From Viridibacillus arenosi (GTDB lineage Bacteria > Bacillota > Bacilli > Bacillales_A > Planococcaceae), in the NCBI RefSeq assembly GCF_001955655.1, contig NZ_MSPW01000003.1:62001-126000 (forward strand): a stretch of 64,000 nt of DNA. The letters run 5' to 3'. This document shows, one piece after another, positions 1 to 9,792 of this stretch. A model generated the notes under the pieces. The model was not told the DNA's origin. It made no database searches and saw nothing but the letters and a program-made list of their open reading frames with translations. The stretch's first letter is position 1, and each line of letters begins with the position of its first letter. Made by a program: the position numbers and the translations under genes.

Positions 1-956
1 TAAAAAGACATATTCCACTCATTAGCATTGCAGGAAATCATGACAGTCCAGGTCGTTTACATTTTGGTAGTCAGTTAATGAAGGAAAGCGGTTTACATAT
101 AGTAGGGAATCTTGATGACAAGCTATCACCAGTCGTTCTAACTGATGAGTTTGGAGAGGTACATTTTCACCTAATACCGTATGCCGATCCTTCGCAAGTT
201 CGATACGTGTTTGATGATGATTCCATTAAAACACATCAATCTGCGATGAAACGTATAACGGATGAATTGAAAAAGAAAATGGATCCAGAGAAGAGACATG
301 TTTTTGTTGGACATGCTTTTGTAACTTCACATGGTCAAGAAGAGGAGAATACAAGTGAATCTGAGCGACCGTTAGCTATCGGTGGTACAGAATGTATAGA
401 TGCAGCGCTCTTTGAACCATTTCATTACACAGCTCTTGGGCATTTACACCAAGCGCATTTCGTATTAAATGAAACTATTCGTTATGCAGGCTCACCTTTA
501 AAATATTCGATTTCTGAAGAGAATCATAAAAAGGGCTATTTAATCGTAGATGTAGCAGAAGATGGACAAGTAACAATCGAGAAGAAATTATTGCAACCTC
601 GCAGAGATATGCGAACTGTTGAGGATACGATTGATAACTTACTTAAATTAGAAGTAAGTGAAGATTATATTTACGTTAAATTACTTGATGATACGCCAAT
701 TATCTCACCAATGGAGAAAATTCGTACAGTCTTTCCGAATGCTATGCATGTGGAACGGAAAATGATTCATCAAAATATAAACGGCACAGAGCAACTAACG
801 ATATCTCGTCAAAAGATGGATGATTTGACGCTCTTTGAAGCGTTTTACAAGGAAATAGTAGGAGCAGAAGTTGAAGCTGCAACAAAACAACTATTCCAAG
901 AAGTGTTACAAGAAGGATTAGCGAAAGAACGAGAAGTAGGGAGTGATGTGAAATGA
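1..956 (+). CDS. sbcD: Exonuclease subunit SbcD (5'-truncated by window edge)
   Basis: This is the nuclease subunit of the SbcCD (Mre11-Rad50 type) complex, which trims DNA ends and hairpins in an Mn/ATP-dependent way. The frame is already open at the window start. Translation from position 3 gives the calcineurin-type metallophosphoesterase motif GNHDS before the first internal ATG at 78, so the true start lies upstream of the window. Further metal-site motifs are VGHAFV and ALGHLHQ, followed by a capping domain. The stop overlaps the sbcC start (ATGA at 953), typical of a translationally coupled sbcDC operon. Family assignment is firm; only the length is incomplete. Confidence 0.95.
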   Translation, partial: KRHIPLISIAGNHDSPGRLHFGSQLMKESGLHIVGNLDDKLSPVVLTDEFGEVHFHLIPYADPSQVRYVFDDDSIKTHQSAMKRITDELKKKMDPEKRHVFVGHAFVTSHGQEEENTSESERPLAIGGTECIDAALFEPFHYTALGHLHQAHFVLNETIRYAGSPLKYSISEENHKKGYLIVDVAEDGQVTIEKKLLQPRRDMRTVEDTIDNLLKLEVSEDYIYVKLLDDTPIISPMEKIRTVFPNAMHVERKMIHQNINGTEQLTISRQKMDDLTLFEAFYKEIVGAEVEAATKQLFQEVLQEGLAKEREVGSDVK

Positions 957-3900
957 AGCCAATTCAACTGAAAATGACCGCTTTTGGTCCTTATAAAAAG
1001 ACAGAAATAATCGATTTTCGTGAATTAGGCGACCATCGCTTATTTGTTATTTCTGGTGCTACGGGAGCTGGGAAAACAACTATTTTCGATGGTATTAGTT
1101 TTGCATTGTATGGTAGTGCTAGTGGTGAAGATCGCGCAGATATTAAAGAAATTCGCAGTGACTTTGCTGACGATGATACCCACACATCTGCTGAACTCAT
1201 TTTTGAAATCCATAATCGTCAATATCGTGTACTTCGACAATTAGCGCATCGTAAAAATGGCAATAAAACTGCAACTGGTGAATCATTTGAACTTGTTGAA
1301 ATCTTACCTACAGGAGAAAAACCAGTCGTTGAATCACAAAAAGTTGGAGAAATTAATAAAAAAATTGAAGACATTATCGGTTTATCAAAGGATCAATTTA
1401 AACAAATCGTCATGTTGCCTCAAGGGGAGTTTCGTAAATTACTAACTTCTGAAACAGAAAATAAAGAAGCGATTTTACGTAAAATCTTCAAGACTGAATC
1501 TTATCGACATATTGCGGATCAACTTAAAATGAAAAAGGAAGAAGCTGACAAGCAACTACAGCAGGCTATAGCAGTCCGTAACTTACACACAAGTAAAATT
1601 GCAAGTACGCTTCCCAAAAGAGAGTCTGCTCTTTTCGAGATACTAGAAATAAACCAGTTCAATATGTATCAACTAGTAGATGCATTAAAAGTTGAAGTCG
1701 ACTTTTATGATCAGCAAATTACAGAAGATGAAGCAAATTATAAAGCGGTAGGCAAACAATTTGAAGACAAGCAACGCCAACAATTTGAAGCCATTACATT
1801 AAATCGAAAAATTGAGGCATTCAAAGAGAAAGAACAAAAACTTCTCGATTTAAAACAAAAAGAGCCACTTTTCATAGAAAAAGAACGTGAACTAGCTGCT
1901 GCTGAAAAGGCTAGTCATATTATACCGATAGAGCAATATTACCGTGCTGCGAAGCAAAAGGTTTTACAAAAGGAAGGTACATATGAAGAAGCCGAAAAAT
2001 CAGAACAAAAAATAAAACTTCAATTAGAAGAAGTAACTGCTCAATTTGTAGTTCAACAACAAAAAGAAACTGAGCGTAATGACAGTTTAAAAAGGGTCAT
2101 GCATTTACAATCTTTAGAGCCTATATTTAAAGATTTAGAAAAGCAAAATCAGATAAAAAACCAATTACAGCAAGAGGTTCAACAATTGCAAGCAGTATTT
2201 ACTGCACAAGTTCAACAACATGAAGAGCGAATGCTCGCACTTCAAGCAATAGAAGAACAATCAGCAACTTTAGAGGAGACGATACAACCTCTAGATGACA
2301 AAGTTGATCAATTGGCTCAATTAAAGGACCGAGCAGCAGCTTTTCACCAATGGTCTACACAACAAAAAAAAGTACAGGATTTAAAAGAGCAAGTCATTAC
2401 AAAAGAAAAAGTATATATGGAAGCTCAACAAAAGGCAAAGGCTGAACATGATAGATGGGTTGCCAGCCAAGCGAGTATTCTTGCATCACAGTTAGTAGAC
2501 GGTGCGCCGTGTCCTGTATGTGGAAGTACGGAACATGTAGCTAAGCATGAAGAAACAGTGGAAGTTGTTGATGAGCAACAATTAGAAAAAATTCGCAAAT
2601 ATGCATCAAATTTAGAGCAACAATACTTTGTGACTAATGGACAACTGCAGGCTGAAATGCAAGCATTTAATGCACTAGAGCAAAATCTTCAAGAACTTAG
2701 CGTAACAGTGGAAGAAGGACCAACATTAACTAATCAATATCAAGAGTTATTCGCTAATGTTCAGCAATTGAAGAAAGAAAAAGAGCTTTGGAACCAACTA
2801 AAGGAGAAAACGAAGTCTCAAAAACAAGCTGTAGACGAATTCCAGCTACAACTTCAACAACTGGAAAAGACTTATCAAACTCAACTGCAGGCACTGAATA
2901 ATGCAACGGCAATTTATGATGAAAAACGTAAATCTATTCCGCAAGATATAACATCTCTACACCATTTATATCAATTAACAAATGAAGCTACACAGCAAAG
3001 AAGTCAATTAGTGGAAAGTTGGACACTTGCTCAAAAGCGTATGCAACTAGCAAATGAACAAAATACAACAGCACAAGCTAATTTACAACATGCAATAACA
3101 GATTTAGCGGAATCACGTAAATTACTTGAACAAGCGCAAGATGACTTTAAACAAGCTGTTGAGAATGCTGGTTTTGAAAAAGGAAAAGATTACTTAGCAG
3201 CGAGAAGAGACGAGCCACAGTGTCAAAAACTAAAAGAAGAATGTCAGCAATATAAAAACTCAATACATGCATTATCGACACAAATTGATGAAGAAAAAGA
3301 ACAAGTTGCAGGCAAAGAATTAATGGATCTTACTATATTGTCTGCGGCAGTAAATCAGTTGAAACAAGCATATGAAATAGCCTTCGAACAATGGAATAAC
3401 TCGAAAAAATATCGTCAGAATGCACACCAACTGATTATTGATTTATCGGAAATAAGCAAAAACATAACTGATCTTGAAGCATCTTGTGGCCGAATTATTG
3501 GTCTTTATGATTTACTACGAGGTCAAAATCATATGAAAATCTCATTTGAGCGTTATGTTCAAATCGAGTATTTAGAGCAGATTATTCATGCCGCAAATGA
3601 GCGTCTTAAACCGCTATCGAACGGTCAATTCAATTTGATTCGTAGTGATCGTCAAGAAGCAAGAGGTAAACAAAGCGGATTAGGTTTAGATGTCTATGAC
3701 GCATATACGGGTCAAACTCGTGATGTCAAAACGTTATCCGGCGGAGAAAAGTTCAATGCTTCACTATGTTTAGCACTTGGTATGTCAGACGTGATTCAAA
3801 GTTTCCAAGGAAATATTAGAATCGATACGATGTTTATAGACGAAGGTTTTGGTACTTTAGATGAGGAATCATTGACAAAAGCAATCGATACACTCATTGA

Positions 3901-4030
3901 TTTACAGAAATCCGGTCGTATGATTGGCGTTATCTCCCATGTTGCTGAACTAAAAGCAGCAATGCCTGCTATTTTAGAAGTCTCAAAATCACGAGAAGGT
4001 CATAGTCATACTACATTTCATGTTAAGTAA
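953..4030 (+). CDS. sbcC: Exonuclease subunit SbcC (SMC/Rad50-like ATPase)
   Basis: This is the ATPase partner of SbcD; ATP binding by the head domains controls access of DNA to the nuclease. The 1025-residue protein has a Walker A motif GATGAGKT at residues 35-42 and two long Gln/Glu/Lys-rich coiled-coil arms. Between the arms is a zinc hook CPVC near residues 520-523, which links dimers through a shared Zn ion. The C-terminal head carries the ABC signature LSGGE near residue 930 and Walker B FIDEGFGTLDEE near 960. Length matches Bacillus SbcC. It overlaps sbcD by 4 bp and ends before a strong inverted repeat. Confidence 0.97.
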   Translation: MKPIQLKMTAFGPYKKTEIIDFRELGDHRLFVISGATGAGKTTIFDGISFALYGSASGEDRADIKEIRSDFADDDTHTSAELIFEIHNRQYRVLRQLAHRKNGNKTATGESFELVEILPTGEKPVVESQKVGEINKKIEDIIGLSKDQFKQIVMLPQGEFRKLLTSETENKEAILRKIFKTESYRHIADQLKMKKEEADKQLQQAIAVRNLHTSKIASTLPKRESALFEILEINQFNMYQLVDALKVEVDFYDQQITEDEANYKAVGKQFEDKQRQQFEAITLNRKIEAFKEKEQKLLDLKQKEPLFIEKERELAAAEKASHIIPIEQYYRAAKQKVLQKEGTYEEAEKSEQKIKLQLEEVTAQFVVQQQKETERNDSLKRVMHLQSLEPIFKDLEKQNQIKNQLQQEVQQLQAVFTAQVQQHEERMLALQAIEEQSATLEETIQPLDDKVDQLAQLKDRAAAFHQWSTQQKKVQDLKEQVITKEKVYMEAQQKAKAEHDRWVASQASILASQLVDGAPCPVCGSTEHVAKHEETVEVVDEQQLEKIRKYASNLEQQYFVTNGQLQAEMQAFNALEQNLQELSVTVEEGPTLTNQYQELFANVQQLKKEKELWNQLKEKTKSQKQAVDEFQLQLQQLEKTYQTQLQALNNATAIYDEKRKSIPQDITSLHHLYQLTNEATQQRSQLVESWTLAQKRMQLANEQNTTAQANLQHAITDLAESRKLLEQAQDDFKQAVENAGFEKGKDYLAARRDEPQCQKLKEECQQYKNSIHALSTQIDEEKEQVAGKELMDLTILSAAVNQLKQAYEIAFEQWNNSKKYRQNAHQLIIDLSEISKNITDLEASCGRIIGLYDLLRGQNHMKISFERYVQIEYLEQIIHAANERLKPLSNGQFNLIRSDRQEARGKQSGLGLDVYDAYTGQTRDVKTLSGGEKFNASLCLALGMSDVIQSFQGNIRIDTMFIDEGFGTLDEESLTKAIDTLIDLQKSGRMIGVISHVAELKAAMPAILEVSKSREGHSHTTFHVK

Positions 4031-4085
4031 GAAATGATTTATTTAGAGTTAAGGAATAGATAAAAAATGTAAAAGCTTTATTAAA

Positions 4086-4168
<83 letters not shown>

Positions 4169-4188
4169 GCTGGTTTTCAAATAGGAGC

Positions 4189-5208
4189 TTATTTCCAACC
4201 TCGTTTATATGAATCGTTTATAGCTTCAATATCTACACCCAATTCTTTGGCAGCTTGGTAAGCCCAATATGGATTTCGCAGTAATTCTCTTGCCATGAAG
4301 ATTAGATCTGCTCTGTTATTTTGCAGAATTTCCTCAGCTTGTACTGGGGAAGTGATCAGACCGACTGCTCCTGTTGGAATCGGTGTTTCATGCTTGATGG
4401 TCTCAGCAAATGGTACTTGATAACCTGGGAATATTGGAATTCTTGCATGCACGACCGCGCCAGAACTAACATCCACTAAATCGACACCTTGCTCTTTCAT
4501 CCATTTTGTCATCGTAATATAATCGACAGGTTCCATTCCACCCTCTGCATAATCCTTCGCAGAAATGCGGACAAATAGGGGACCGTCAAATACTTCTTTT
4601 ACAGCAGTAATTATTTCACGTAAAAAACGGTAGCGGTTTTCTACTGAGCCTCCGTATTCATCTGTACGTTTATTTGACAGTGGGGATAAAAATTCATTGA
4701 TTAAATATCCATGGGCACCATGCAGTTCAATTACATCAAAGCCAGCTTCTTTAGATCGGATAGCGGCTTTTTTGAATGCGTCTACTGTATTTTTTATATC
4801 ATCGGTTGTCATTTCAATCGGTGTTTTGTAGTTATCACTAAAGGCAACAGCAGAAGGTGCATAAATATCGCTTTCAAGCGCAGCTTTACGTCCTGCATGT
4901 GCTAATTGGATACCTGTTTTGGAACCTGCACCATGCATTAATCGATTCAGTTCAGTAAGACCAGCAGTATGCTCGTCACGCCAAATGCCAAGGTCTTGAG
5001 GTGAGATACGACCTTCTGGTTGAACAGCAGTTGCTTCTACAATGATTAATCCGACTTGACCAACTGCTCTTGTTGCATAGTGAATTTTATGGAAGTCTTG
5101 TACAAGGCCGTCTTTATTATGACATTCATACATACACATAGGAGACATTACAATGCGATTTTTTAGCGTTAAATTACCTATTTTATAATTTTCAAATAAT
5201 TTTGCCAT
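4189..5208 (-). CDS. namA: NADPH dehydrogenase NamA (old yellow enzyme family)
   Basis: This is an FMN-dependent ene-reductase that reduces activated C=C bonds and nitro compounds with NADPH (YqjM class). The protein is a TIM barrel of 339 residues. It shows the class-defining Cys25 and Tyr27 in SPMCMYE, the substrate-binding pair in ELHGAHGYL, and the C-terminal FMN phosphate region with [13 protein letters not shown]. The ATG at 5208 is chosen because a GGAGTG Shine-Dalgarno lies 9 nt upstream; the in-frame GTG at 5220 overlaps that site. A TATAAT-like -10 lies at 5247-5242 on the minus strand with no clear -35. The gene converges on sbcC and appears monocistronic. Confidence 0.95.
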   Translation of the reverse strand: MAKLFENYKIGNLTLKNRIVMSPMCMYECHNKDGLVQDFHKIHYATRAVGQVGLIIVEATAVQPEGRISPQDLGIWRDEHTAGLTELNRLMHGAGSKTGIQLAHAGRKAALESDIYAPSAVAFSDNYKTPIEMTTDDIKNTVDAFKKAAIRSKEAGFDVIELHGAHGYLINEFLSPLSNKRTDEYGGSVENRYRFLREIITAVKEVFDGPLFVRISAKDYAEGGMEPVDYITMTKWMKEQGVDLVDVSSGAVVHARIPIFPGYQVPFAETIKHETPIPTGAVGLITSPVQAEEILQNNRADLIFMARELLRNPYWAYQAAKELGVDIEAINDSYKRGWK

Positions 5209-5500
5209 GAATGAAATCACTCCAATTCTCTTGTTGCCTATATTATAGCAAAATAGTAGGGATTGGTTTATTAAAAAGACTTAGGTACATCTGAATGTTT
5301 CATATGTATTATTAATTTCTAAGTAAGAGGGTGCAAATGATAAAATTCCACTTCAAAGAACTAAAAGACAACTTTTTTATTGAAAGTTCTTTATTTTCAA
5401 ACTTTGAACTTTATAATAAATAAAAGAAAGTTTATGTTGCTAATATAAATGGAATGAATTAATTAGATGAAATTTATGTGACTTTGGAGGGGATATAAAT

Positions 5501-5986
5501 ATGTTGAAAATACGCAATGTGAAATTAGAGGATTTACCTGAACTTGTGACGATTGAAAATCTATGTTTTACAAAAGAAGAAGCAGCAACACAAGATGCAT
5601 TTGAAAAGAGAATCCAATTAATATCCGATAGCTTTTATGTAGCGGAAGTGAATGGAAATGTTGTAGGTTTGATCAATGGACCTGTTATTGAACAACCTGA
5701 AATAACCGATGACTTATTCAGTGCAATAAAGCAAAACCCAACAACTGGTGGATATCAAAGCATATTAGGATTAGCAGTTTCTCCAGAATATCAAAAACAA
5801 GGAATTGCTTCAGCACTCCTCGTGCATCTTGAAAGAGCAGCAGCAGTATGCAAGCGTAAAACGGTTACGTTAACGTGTAAAGAAGTATTAATTGGCTATT
5901 ATGAAAAGCAAGGCTATAACAAAGATGGGGTTTCTAACTCAGTGCATGGTGGTGAAGTTTGGTATAACATGAGTAAAAGACTTTAA
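5501..5986 (+). CDS. GNAT family N-acetyltransferase
   Basis: This is a single-domain acetyl-CoA-dependent acetyltransferase of 161 residues. The GNAT core is visible: a beta-strand ILGLAVSPEYQKQGIASALL contains the V-x-P-x-x-Q-x-x-G-I-A acetyl-CoA loop, followed by YYEKQGY, the usual last motif. The acidic N-terminal half and the spacing resemble AANAT/PaiA-like enzymes, but the substrate cannot be deduced. The start is supported by GGAGGGG 9 nt upstream. It is monocistronic and followed immediately by a 19-bp stem-loop. In the 280 bp before it I see only weak promoter-like A/T tracts. Confidence 0.85.
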   Translation: MLKIRNVKLEDLPELVTIENLCFTKEEAATQDAFEKRIQLISDSFYVAEVNGNVVGLINGPVIEQPEITDDLFSAIKQNPTTGGYQSILGLAVSPEYQKQGIASALLVHLERAAAVCKRKTVTLTCKEVLIGYYEKQGYNKDGVSNSVHGGEVWYNMSKRL

Positions 5987-6011
5987 ACTTACTTCCGATA
6001 CTTGTTTACAT

Positions 6012-6053
6012 AAAACACCCTTATAGTGTATTATTACACTATAAGGGTGTTTT
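6012..6053. terminator. Perfect 19-bp inverted repeat terminator
   Basis: The arms at 6012-6030 and 6035-6053 are perfectly complementary around a TTAT loop. They lie just downstream of the acetyltransferase. The 5' flank has A residues and the 3' arm ends in T residues, so it probably works in both directions. Confidence 0.8.
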
Positions 6054-6095
6054 ATGTTTTTTGATAGTTTAAAAGCAATATCTAGGAGGATTTTA

Positions 6096-6491
6096 ATGAT
6101 GAAAAAAGTAGCAGTTTATAGTTTAATCATCTGTTTATTTAGCTTTCCATATGCTTATTTTTCAATATCTCAAGACTTTAATGATAGTTCAATGACAGGC
6201 TATTTGTTGATGATCATTGCAACAACGATTATTGCATTCTTTGGTAGCTTGACTAATAATACAATAGCCGTATTTATAGGGAATATTGGATCGGTCATTA
6301 TTTCTTTTTATTTTAATAGTAAGATGATAAATATTGACTCGTGGGATGGATATTTTAAGCCCATTGGCTCAATTCGTTTCTTAGTAGTTGTTAGTGTAGT
6401 GAATTTAATCCCTCAATTGGTGGCAATTAACTTTGCTAAAAGTCTGAACAAAAAGCGGTTCGAAACAACAGGTATTCACTCTAATAAATAA
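6096..6491 (+). CDS. Small integral membrane protein, unknown function
   Basis: This 131-residue protein matches no family I recognise. About four hydrophobic segments are visible: roughly residues 3-25, 33-51, 54-73 and 93-113, the last after a short polar loop with DSWDGYF. The tail is short and basic. The ATG at 6096 is chosen because AGGAGG lies 6 nt upstream; a longer in-frame reading from 6054 begins inside the preceding terminator and has no ribosome binding site. It stands alone between a terminator and a 420-bp non-coding stretch. Hydropathy and the binding site make it a likely real gene, but no function is proposed. Confidence 0.65.
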   Translation: MMKKVAVYSLIICLFSFPYAYFSISQDFNDSSMTGYLLMIIATTIIAFFGSLTNNTIAVFIGNIGSVIISFYFNSKMINIDSWDGYFKPIGSIRFLVVVSVVNLIPQLVAINFAKSLNKKRFETTGIHSNK

Positions 6492-6541
6492 TTCGTAGAG
6501 CAAATTGGAATGGAACTACATTCCTAATGTGGGCAAGAATT

Positions 6542-6630
6542 ATCTATACTATTATCATGTTGAACACAAAAAACAATATTAAGACTAAACGCTGAAAAAA
6601 TTTAGCACATTGTCTTAGGATAGTATAGAT
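6542..6630. repeat. Spaced inverted repeat in intergenic DNA
   Basis: ATCTATACTAT (6542-6552) recurs as its exact complement ATAGTATAGAT (6620-6630). Between the arms is a smaller possible hairpin (CTAAA/TTTAG) and an AAGAC/GTCTT pair. The rest of 6492-6855 shows no gene. This could be a structured transcript or a mobile-element remnant; I see no target duplication. Confidence 0.45.
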
Positions 6631-6858
6631 TTCTTTTAAAGGGATGTAATTATGAGATGGTAGTAAGTAGTTGCTTATAATTATATTTTGTTCAATAAAA
6701 TGAACTTTACACAATGTGCAAAATCAACATAACTAATGTAATGAGGTATAAATCTTGGTGTATTGATTTTCTATTCACATGAAGAGACTCATTTTAAAAT
6801 AAAATCGCCTTAAAGACATTCCAAACATAATATATACATAATTGGATTAGTGATAAAA

Positions 6859-6899
6859 AAACCCTGAAAGGCATGATAAATCGATGCTTTTCAGGGTTT
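6859..6899 (-). terminator. proC terminator
   Basis: On the minus strand, AAACCCTGAAAAGCAT pairs with ATGCCTTTCAGGGTTT with one wobble or mismatch. The stem is followed by a T run 15 bp after the proC stop codon. Confidence 0.85.
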
Positions 6900-6913
6900 C
6901 TTCTTTTGAGCCT

Positions 6914-7723
6914 TTATTCACTTTGTGCTAATTCGCGTGATTTCGCTTCTGCGTCATGAATGCATGCCATAATCGCGTCTTTGAAGTGGTTTTCTTCTAA
7001 TGCTTTAATGCCGGCTTCAGTAGTGCCTCCTGGACTTGTTACTTTTCTACGTAGTTCTGTTGGTTCTTCTGTAGATTGTTTCAACATTTCAGCTGCACCT
7101 GCAATTGTTTGAACGGCGAGTGAGCGTACAACTTCACGTGATAAGCCGTACTTAACGCCAGCTTGTTCGAATGCTTCGACTAGATAGTATAAATATGCTG
7201 GACCACTGCCTGAGACAGCTGTTACTGCATGTAGCTTATCTTCCTCCACTTCGATTACTGTGCCTATTGCTTCTAACATTGTCATAAAATCTTGTTTTAA
7301 ACTTGCGTCGATTTGTTCATTAAATGATACGCCGCTTGCTGACATGCCGATTGTAGCTGATGTGTTTGGCATAACGCGAGCAATTGGTCGTTTTCCTAAA
7401 CTATTTTCAATCGTTGCAATGGAAATACCTGCAACAACGGATAAGACAGCTGTATGTTCTTGAAGGAGTGGAGCTAAAGCTTCCATTCCTTTTATAACGT
7501 CTTTCGGTTTCATAGCTAAAATAATGCAATCTGCAACTTTTACAACATCGAGACTGTCAGAAACAATTTGTACGCCATATGCGTCAGCGATACGATTCAG
7601 TTTTTGACGATCGGACTTATTCATAATATGAATGCTTTTGGGTGATACGACACCTTCTTTTACCCAACCTTGAATCATCGCTTCAGCCATTGAACCTGCA
7701 CCAGCAAATACAATTGTTTGCAT
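6914..7723 (-). CDS. proC: Pyrroline-5-carboxylate reductase
   Basis: This enzyme catalyses the last step of proline biosynthesis, NAD(P)H-dependent reduction of 1-pyrroline-5-carboxylate. The 269-residue protein starts with the Rossmann motif GAGSMAEAM and has the family signatures AVSGSGPAYLYYLVEA and TSPGGTTEAGI in the helical dimerisation domain. A strong GGAGGCG ribosome binding site precedes the ATG. It is transcribed alone behind a T-box leader with a consensus promoter, so its expression should rise when tRNA-Pro is uncharged. This parallels T-box control of proBA and proI in Bacillus subtilis. Confidence 0.96.
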   Translation of the reverse strand: MQTIVFAGAGSMAEAMIQGWVKEGVVSPKSIHIMNKSDRQKLNRIADAYGVQIVSDSLDVVKVADCIILAMKPKDVIKGMEALAPLLQEHTAVLSVVAGISIATIENSLGKRPIARVMPNTSATIGMSASGVSFNEQIDASLKQDFMTMLEAIGTVIEVEEDKLHAVTAVSGSGPAYLYYLVEAFEQAGVKYGLSREVVRSLAVQTIAGAAEMLKQSTEEPTELRRKVTSPGGTTEAGIKALEENHFKDAIMACIHDAEAKSRELAQSE

Positions 7724-7739
7724 ATTTGTCGCCTCCTGT

Positions 7740-7996
7740 TTTTTTCAATAAAAAAAGCCTTCCCATCCTTATATAAAAGGACGAAAACGCATGTTTCCGC
7801 GGTACCACCTTGTTTTGCTAAATGACTTTAGCACAACTCTCGCTCCTTATTATCGCTAAGGGACGGCTATGTTTTCATAGCAGCTCAGAAGTAGGTTCTA
7901 AAAATTGAGCGGGTCATGTGACTTTCAGCCGGTGGTCACACTCTCTTTACACCATCAATATTTGTACTATTCTTCATCTACGCTTTTTTGTATGTG
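7740..7996 (-). promoter_or_regulatory. T-box riboswitch (tRNA-Pro) controlling proC
   Basis: Read on the minus strand, the leader holds the conserved T-box AAGGTGGTACCGCG near 7810-7797. It is followed by a terminator (CCTT...AAGG stem, GAAGGC, seven T residues, around 7780-7750) and then the proC ribosome binding site. Upstream, the Stem I region contains GAACCTAC. The CCT at 7895-7893 sits where a specifier codon is expected and fits proline, in agreement with the downstream gene. The specifier is inferred by position, not folded. Confidence 0.93.
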
Positions 7997-8002
7997 ATTG
8001 CA

Positions 8003-8031
8003 AGTATAGTGTCTTAACAATTTTTTGTCAA
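8003..8031 (-). promoter_or_regulatory. SigmaA promoter of the proC T-box transcript
   Basis: On the minus strand, TTGACA (8031-8026) is followed by a 17-nt spacer and TATACT (8008-8003). This is a near-consensus housekeeping promoter placed just upstream of the T-box leader. Confidence 0.85.
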
Positions 8032-8108
8032 CATTATTAGGTGACGATTTCTAGCTAATCTTGTACAATGAAGTGAATATCTATTCATTTTTGTAGGGGG
8101 TTTTTGAA

Positions 8109-9053
8109 ATGTTTCATAAGATTATTACACCAACGCCATTTGCAGTAGGGACTGTAAATTCCTATTTATTAAAAGGGGACGCATTATCAATTTTTGATGT
8201 GGGTACGAAAACGCCCGAAGCGTATGAGGCATTAGAATTGGGTTTAAAAGAAGCGGGCTATCGCTTTGAAGATATAGAACAAGTTATTTTAACGCATCAT
8301 CATCCAGATCATATGGGGTTAGTCGATGCATTTCCAAACGCAAAAGTGTTAGGACATGTATACAACGATGCTTGGTTACGCAGAGACCCAGTTTTCCTCG
8401 CCTCACATTTCGATTTTTATATGGACCGTTTAAAAGAAGAAGGTGTGCCAGAAGAGTATTTTAATTGGGTAAAGAAGATGACAAGGTCAACTGATTTTGT
8501 AGGGACTCGCCCATTAACCGCGATTTTACATGACGGAGACGAAGTGCCAGGGCATCCAGGACTTATAGCAATGGAGACATTAGGTCATGCGCAAAGTCAT
8601 TTAGCTTTTTGGCATAAAGAGAAAAAAGCGATGATAGGCGGCGATTTACTCATTGGACATGTATCGTCAAATCCATTAATTGAGCCACCACTTAATCCTA
8701 AGGCAAACCGTGCGAAATCGCTATTACAGCAAAATGCTTCATTGAAAAAATTATTAACTTTACCGATTGATGTCCTTTATAGCGGTCATGGGGAAGAGAT
8801 TCGAAATGTACATGAACTAGTAAAGGAAAGACTTGAAAAACAGCATAAGCGTGCGATGAAAGTATACGGAATGTTAGAAGGTAGCCCCAAAAATACGTTT
8901 GAACTGAATGTTGAACTGTTTCCATATGCTTATGAGAAAGAATTAGGTTTAACTTTGTCTGAAACAATTGGTCAGTTAGACTATTTAATCGATGAAGGGC
9001 TAGTTAAAGAGAAGATGAATGATAAGGGCGTCTATCTTTATGAGCAAGCATAA
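8109..9053 (+). CDS. MBL-fold metallo-hydrolase
   Basis: This 314-residue metallo-beta-lactamase-fold hydrolase has the dinuclear zinc motif THHHPDH (HxHxDH) near residues 58-64. Later ligands are ETLGHAQSH, GGDLL and YSGHGEEI. A C-terminal winged-helix-like extension of about 80 residues (LTLSETIGQLDYLIDEGLV) resembles the LACTB2/RNase Z-like tail of many Bacillus MBL proteins. The substrate cannot be told from sequence. GTAGGGGG lies just before the ATG. Its end overlaps the next gene by 14 bp, so the two are probably cotranscribed, divergently from proC. Confidence 0.88.
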   Translation: MFHKIITPTPFAVGTVNSYLLKGDALSIFDVGTKTPEAYEALELGLKEAGYRFEDIEQVILTHHHPDHMGLVDAFPNAKVLGHVYNDAWLRRDPVFLASHFDFYMDRLKEEGVPEEYFNWVKKMTRSTDFVGTRPLTAILHDGDEVPGHPGLIAMETLGHAQSHLAFWHKEKKAMIGGDLLIGHVSSNPLIEPPLNPKANRAKSLLQQNASLKKLLTLPIDVLYSGHGEEIRNVHELVKERLEKQHKRAMKVYGMLEGSPKNTFELNVELFPYAYEKELGLTLSETIGQLDYLIDEGLVKEKMNDKGVYLYEQA

Positions 9054-9792
9054 AACCATTCTCGTAACAGGAGCGACAAGTGGAGTTGGTAAGTGTATAG
9101 TAAACATTCTTGCGACTGAAGGGCATACAATCATTGCAACAGGGCGTTCGAAGGAAGCTTTGCAGTCTTTTACTGCTCCAAATATCCAAATGATTCAAGC
9201 TGATTTATCTACTATAGAGGGTAATCATGCTTTACTTGAAAAATTGCCCGTAATTGATATTGCCATTTACTCTGCTGGAGTTGGAACATTTGCTTATGCA
9301 ACAGACTTAACGGATGCTGAAATAGAACAAATGCTTCATGTGAATATTCAAGCACCTATCATTCTAACAAAGGCGTTATCACACCAAATGATAGAACGTA
9401 AAAATGGTCAATTTATATTCATTGGCTCACAAGCAGGAAAGGTAGCAACACCGAAGGCTTCAGTATATGCAGCGACAAAACATGCTATCATAGGCTTTAC
9501 AAATGCACTTCGAATGGAGCTTGCCCCATTTAATGTGCAGGTGACAACGATTCACCCAGGTCCAATTGACACACCGTTTTTGGATCATGCTGATCAAACT
9601 GCTACATATCGTGATGCAATGAAAAATGTGTTATTAACACCAGAGCAAGTAGCTGAAGCGACGGTCAAAACAATTGGCCGTAATGTTAGAGAAGTGAATT
9701 TGCCGTCATATATGGCGATTTCAAGTAAACTATATGCCGTAGCACCATCCCTTGTTGAAAAATTAGGGAAGCGATTTTTTAATAAGAAGTAA
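9040..9792 (+). CDS. SDR family NAD(P)-dependent oxidoreductase
   Basis: This classical short-chain dehydrogenase/reductase has 250 residues. It has the cofactor motif TGATSGVG near the N-terminus, the NAG-equivalent YSAGVG, the catalytic Ser in FIGSQAG, and YAATK as the active-site YxxxK. The tail PSLVEKLGKRFF is typical of YqjQ-like oxidoreductases. I place the start at ATG 9040, which gives the standard short N-terminus before the Rossmann fold; the upstream in-frame ATG at 9019 would add seven residues lying inside the MBL gene. Substrate is unknown, and coupling with the MBL hydrolase suggests a shared transcript. Confidence 0.88.
   Translation: MSKHKTILVTGATSGVGKCIVNILATEGHTIIATGRSKEALQSFTAPNIQMIQADLSTIEGNHALLEKLPVIDIAIYSAGVGTFAYATDLTDAEIEQMLHVNIQAPIILTKALSHQMIERKNGQFIFIGSQAGKVATPKASVYAATKHAIIGFTNALRMELAPFNVQVTTIHPGPIDTPFLDHADQTATYRDAMKNVLLTPEQVAEATVKTIGRNVREVNLPSYMAISSKLYAVAPSLVEKLGKRFFNKK

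Noticed and set aside
5337-5423. 28-codon ORF with an AGAGG site before the acetyltransferase gene
   Set aside because: It has no promoter, no family resemblance and very biased AT-rich content; chance is the simpler explanation.
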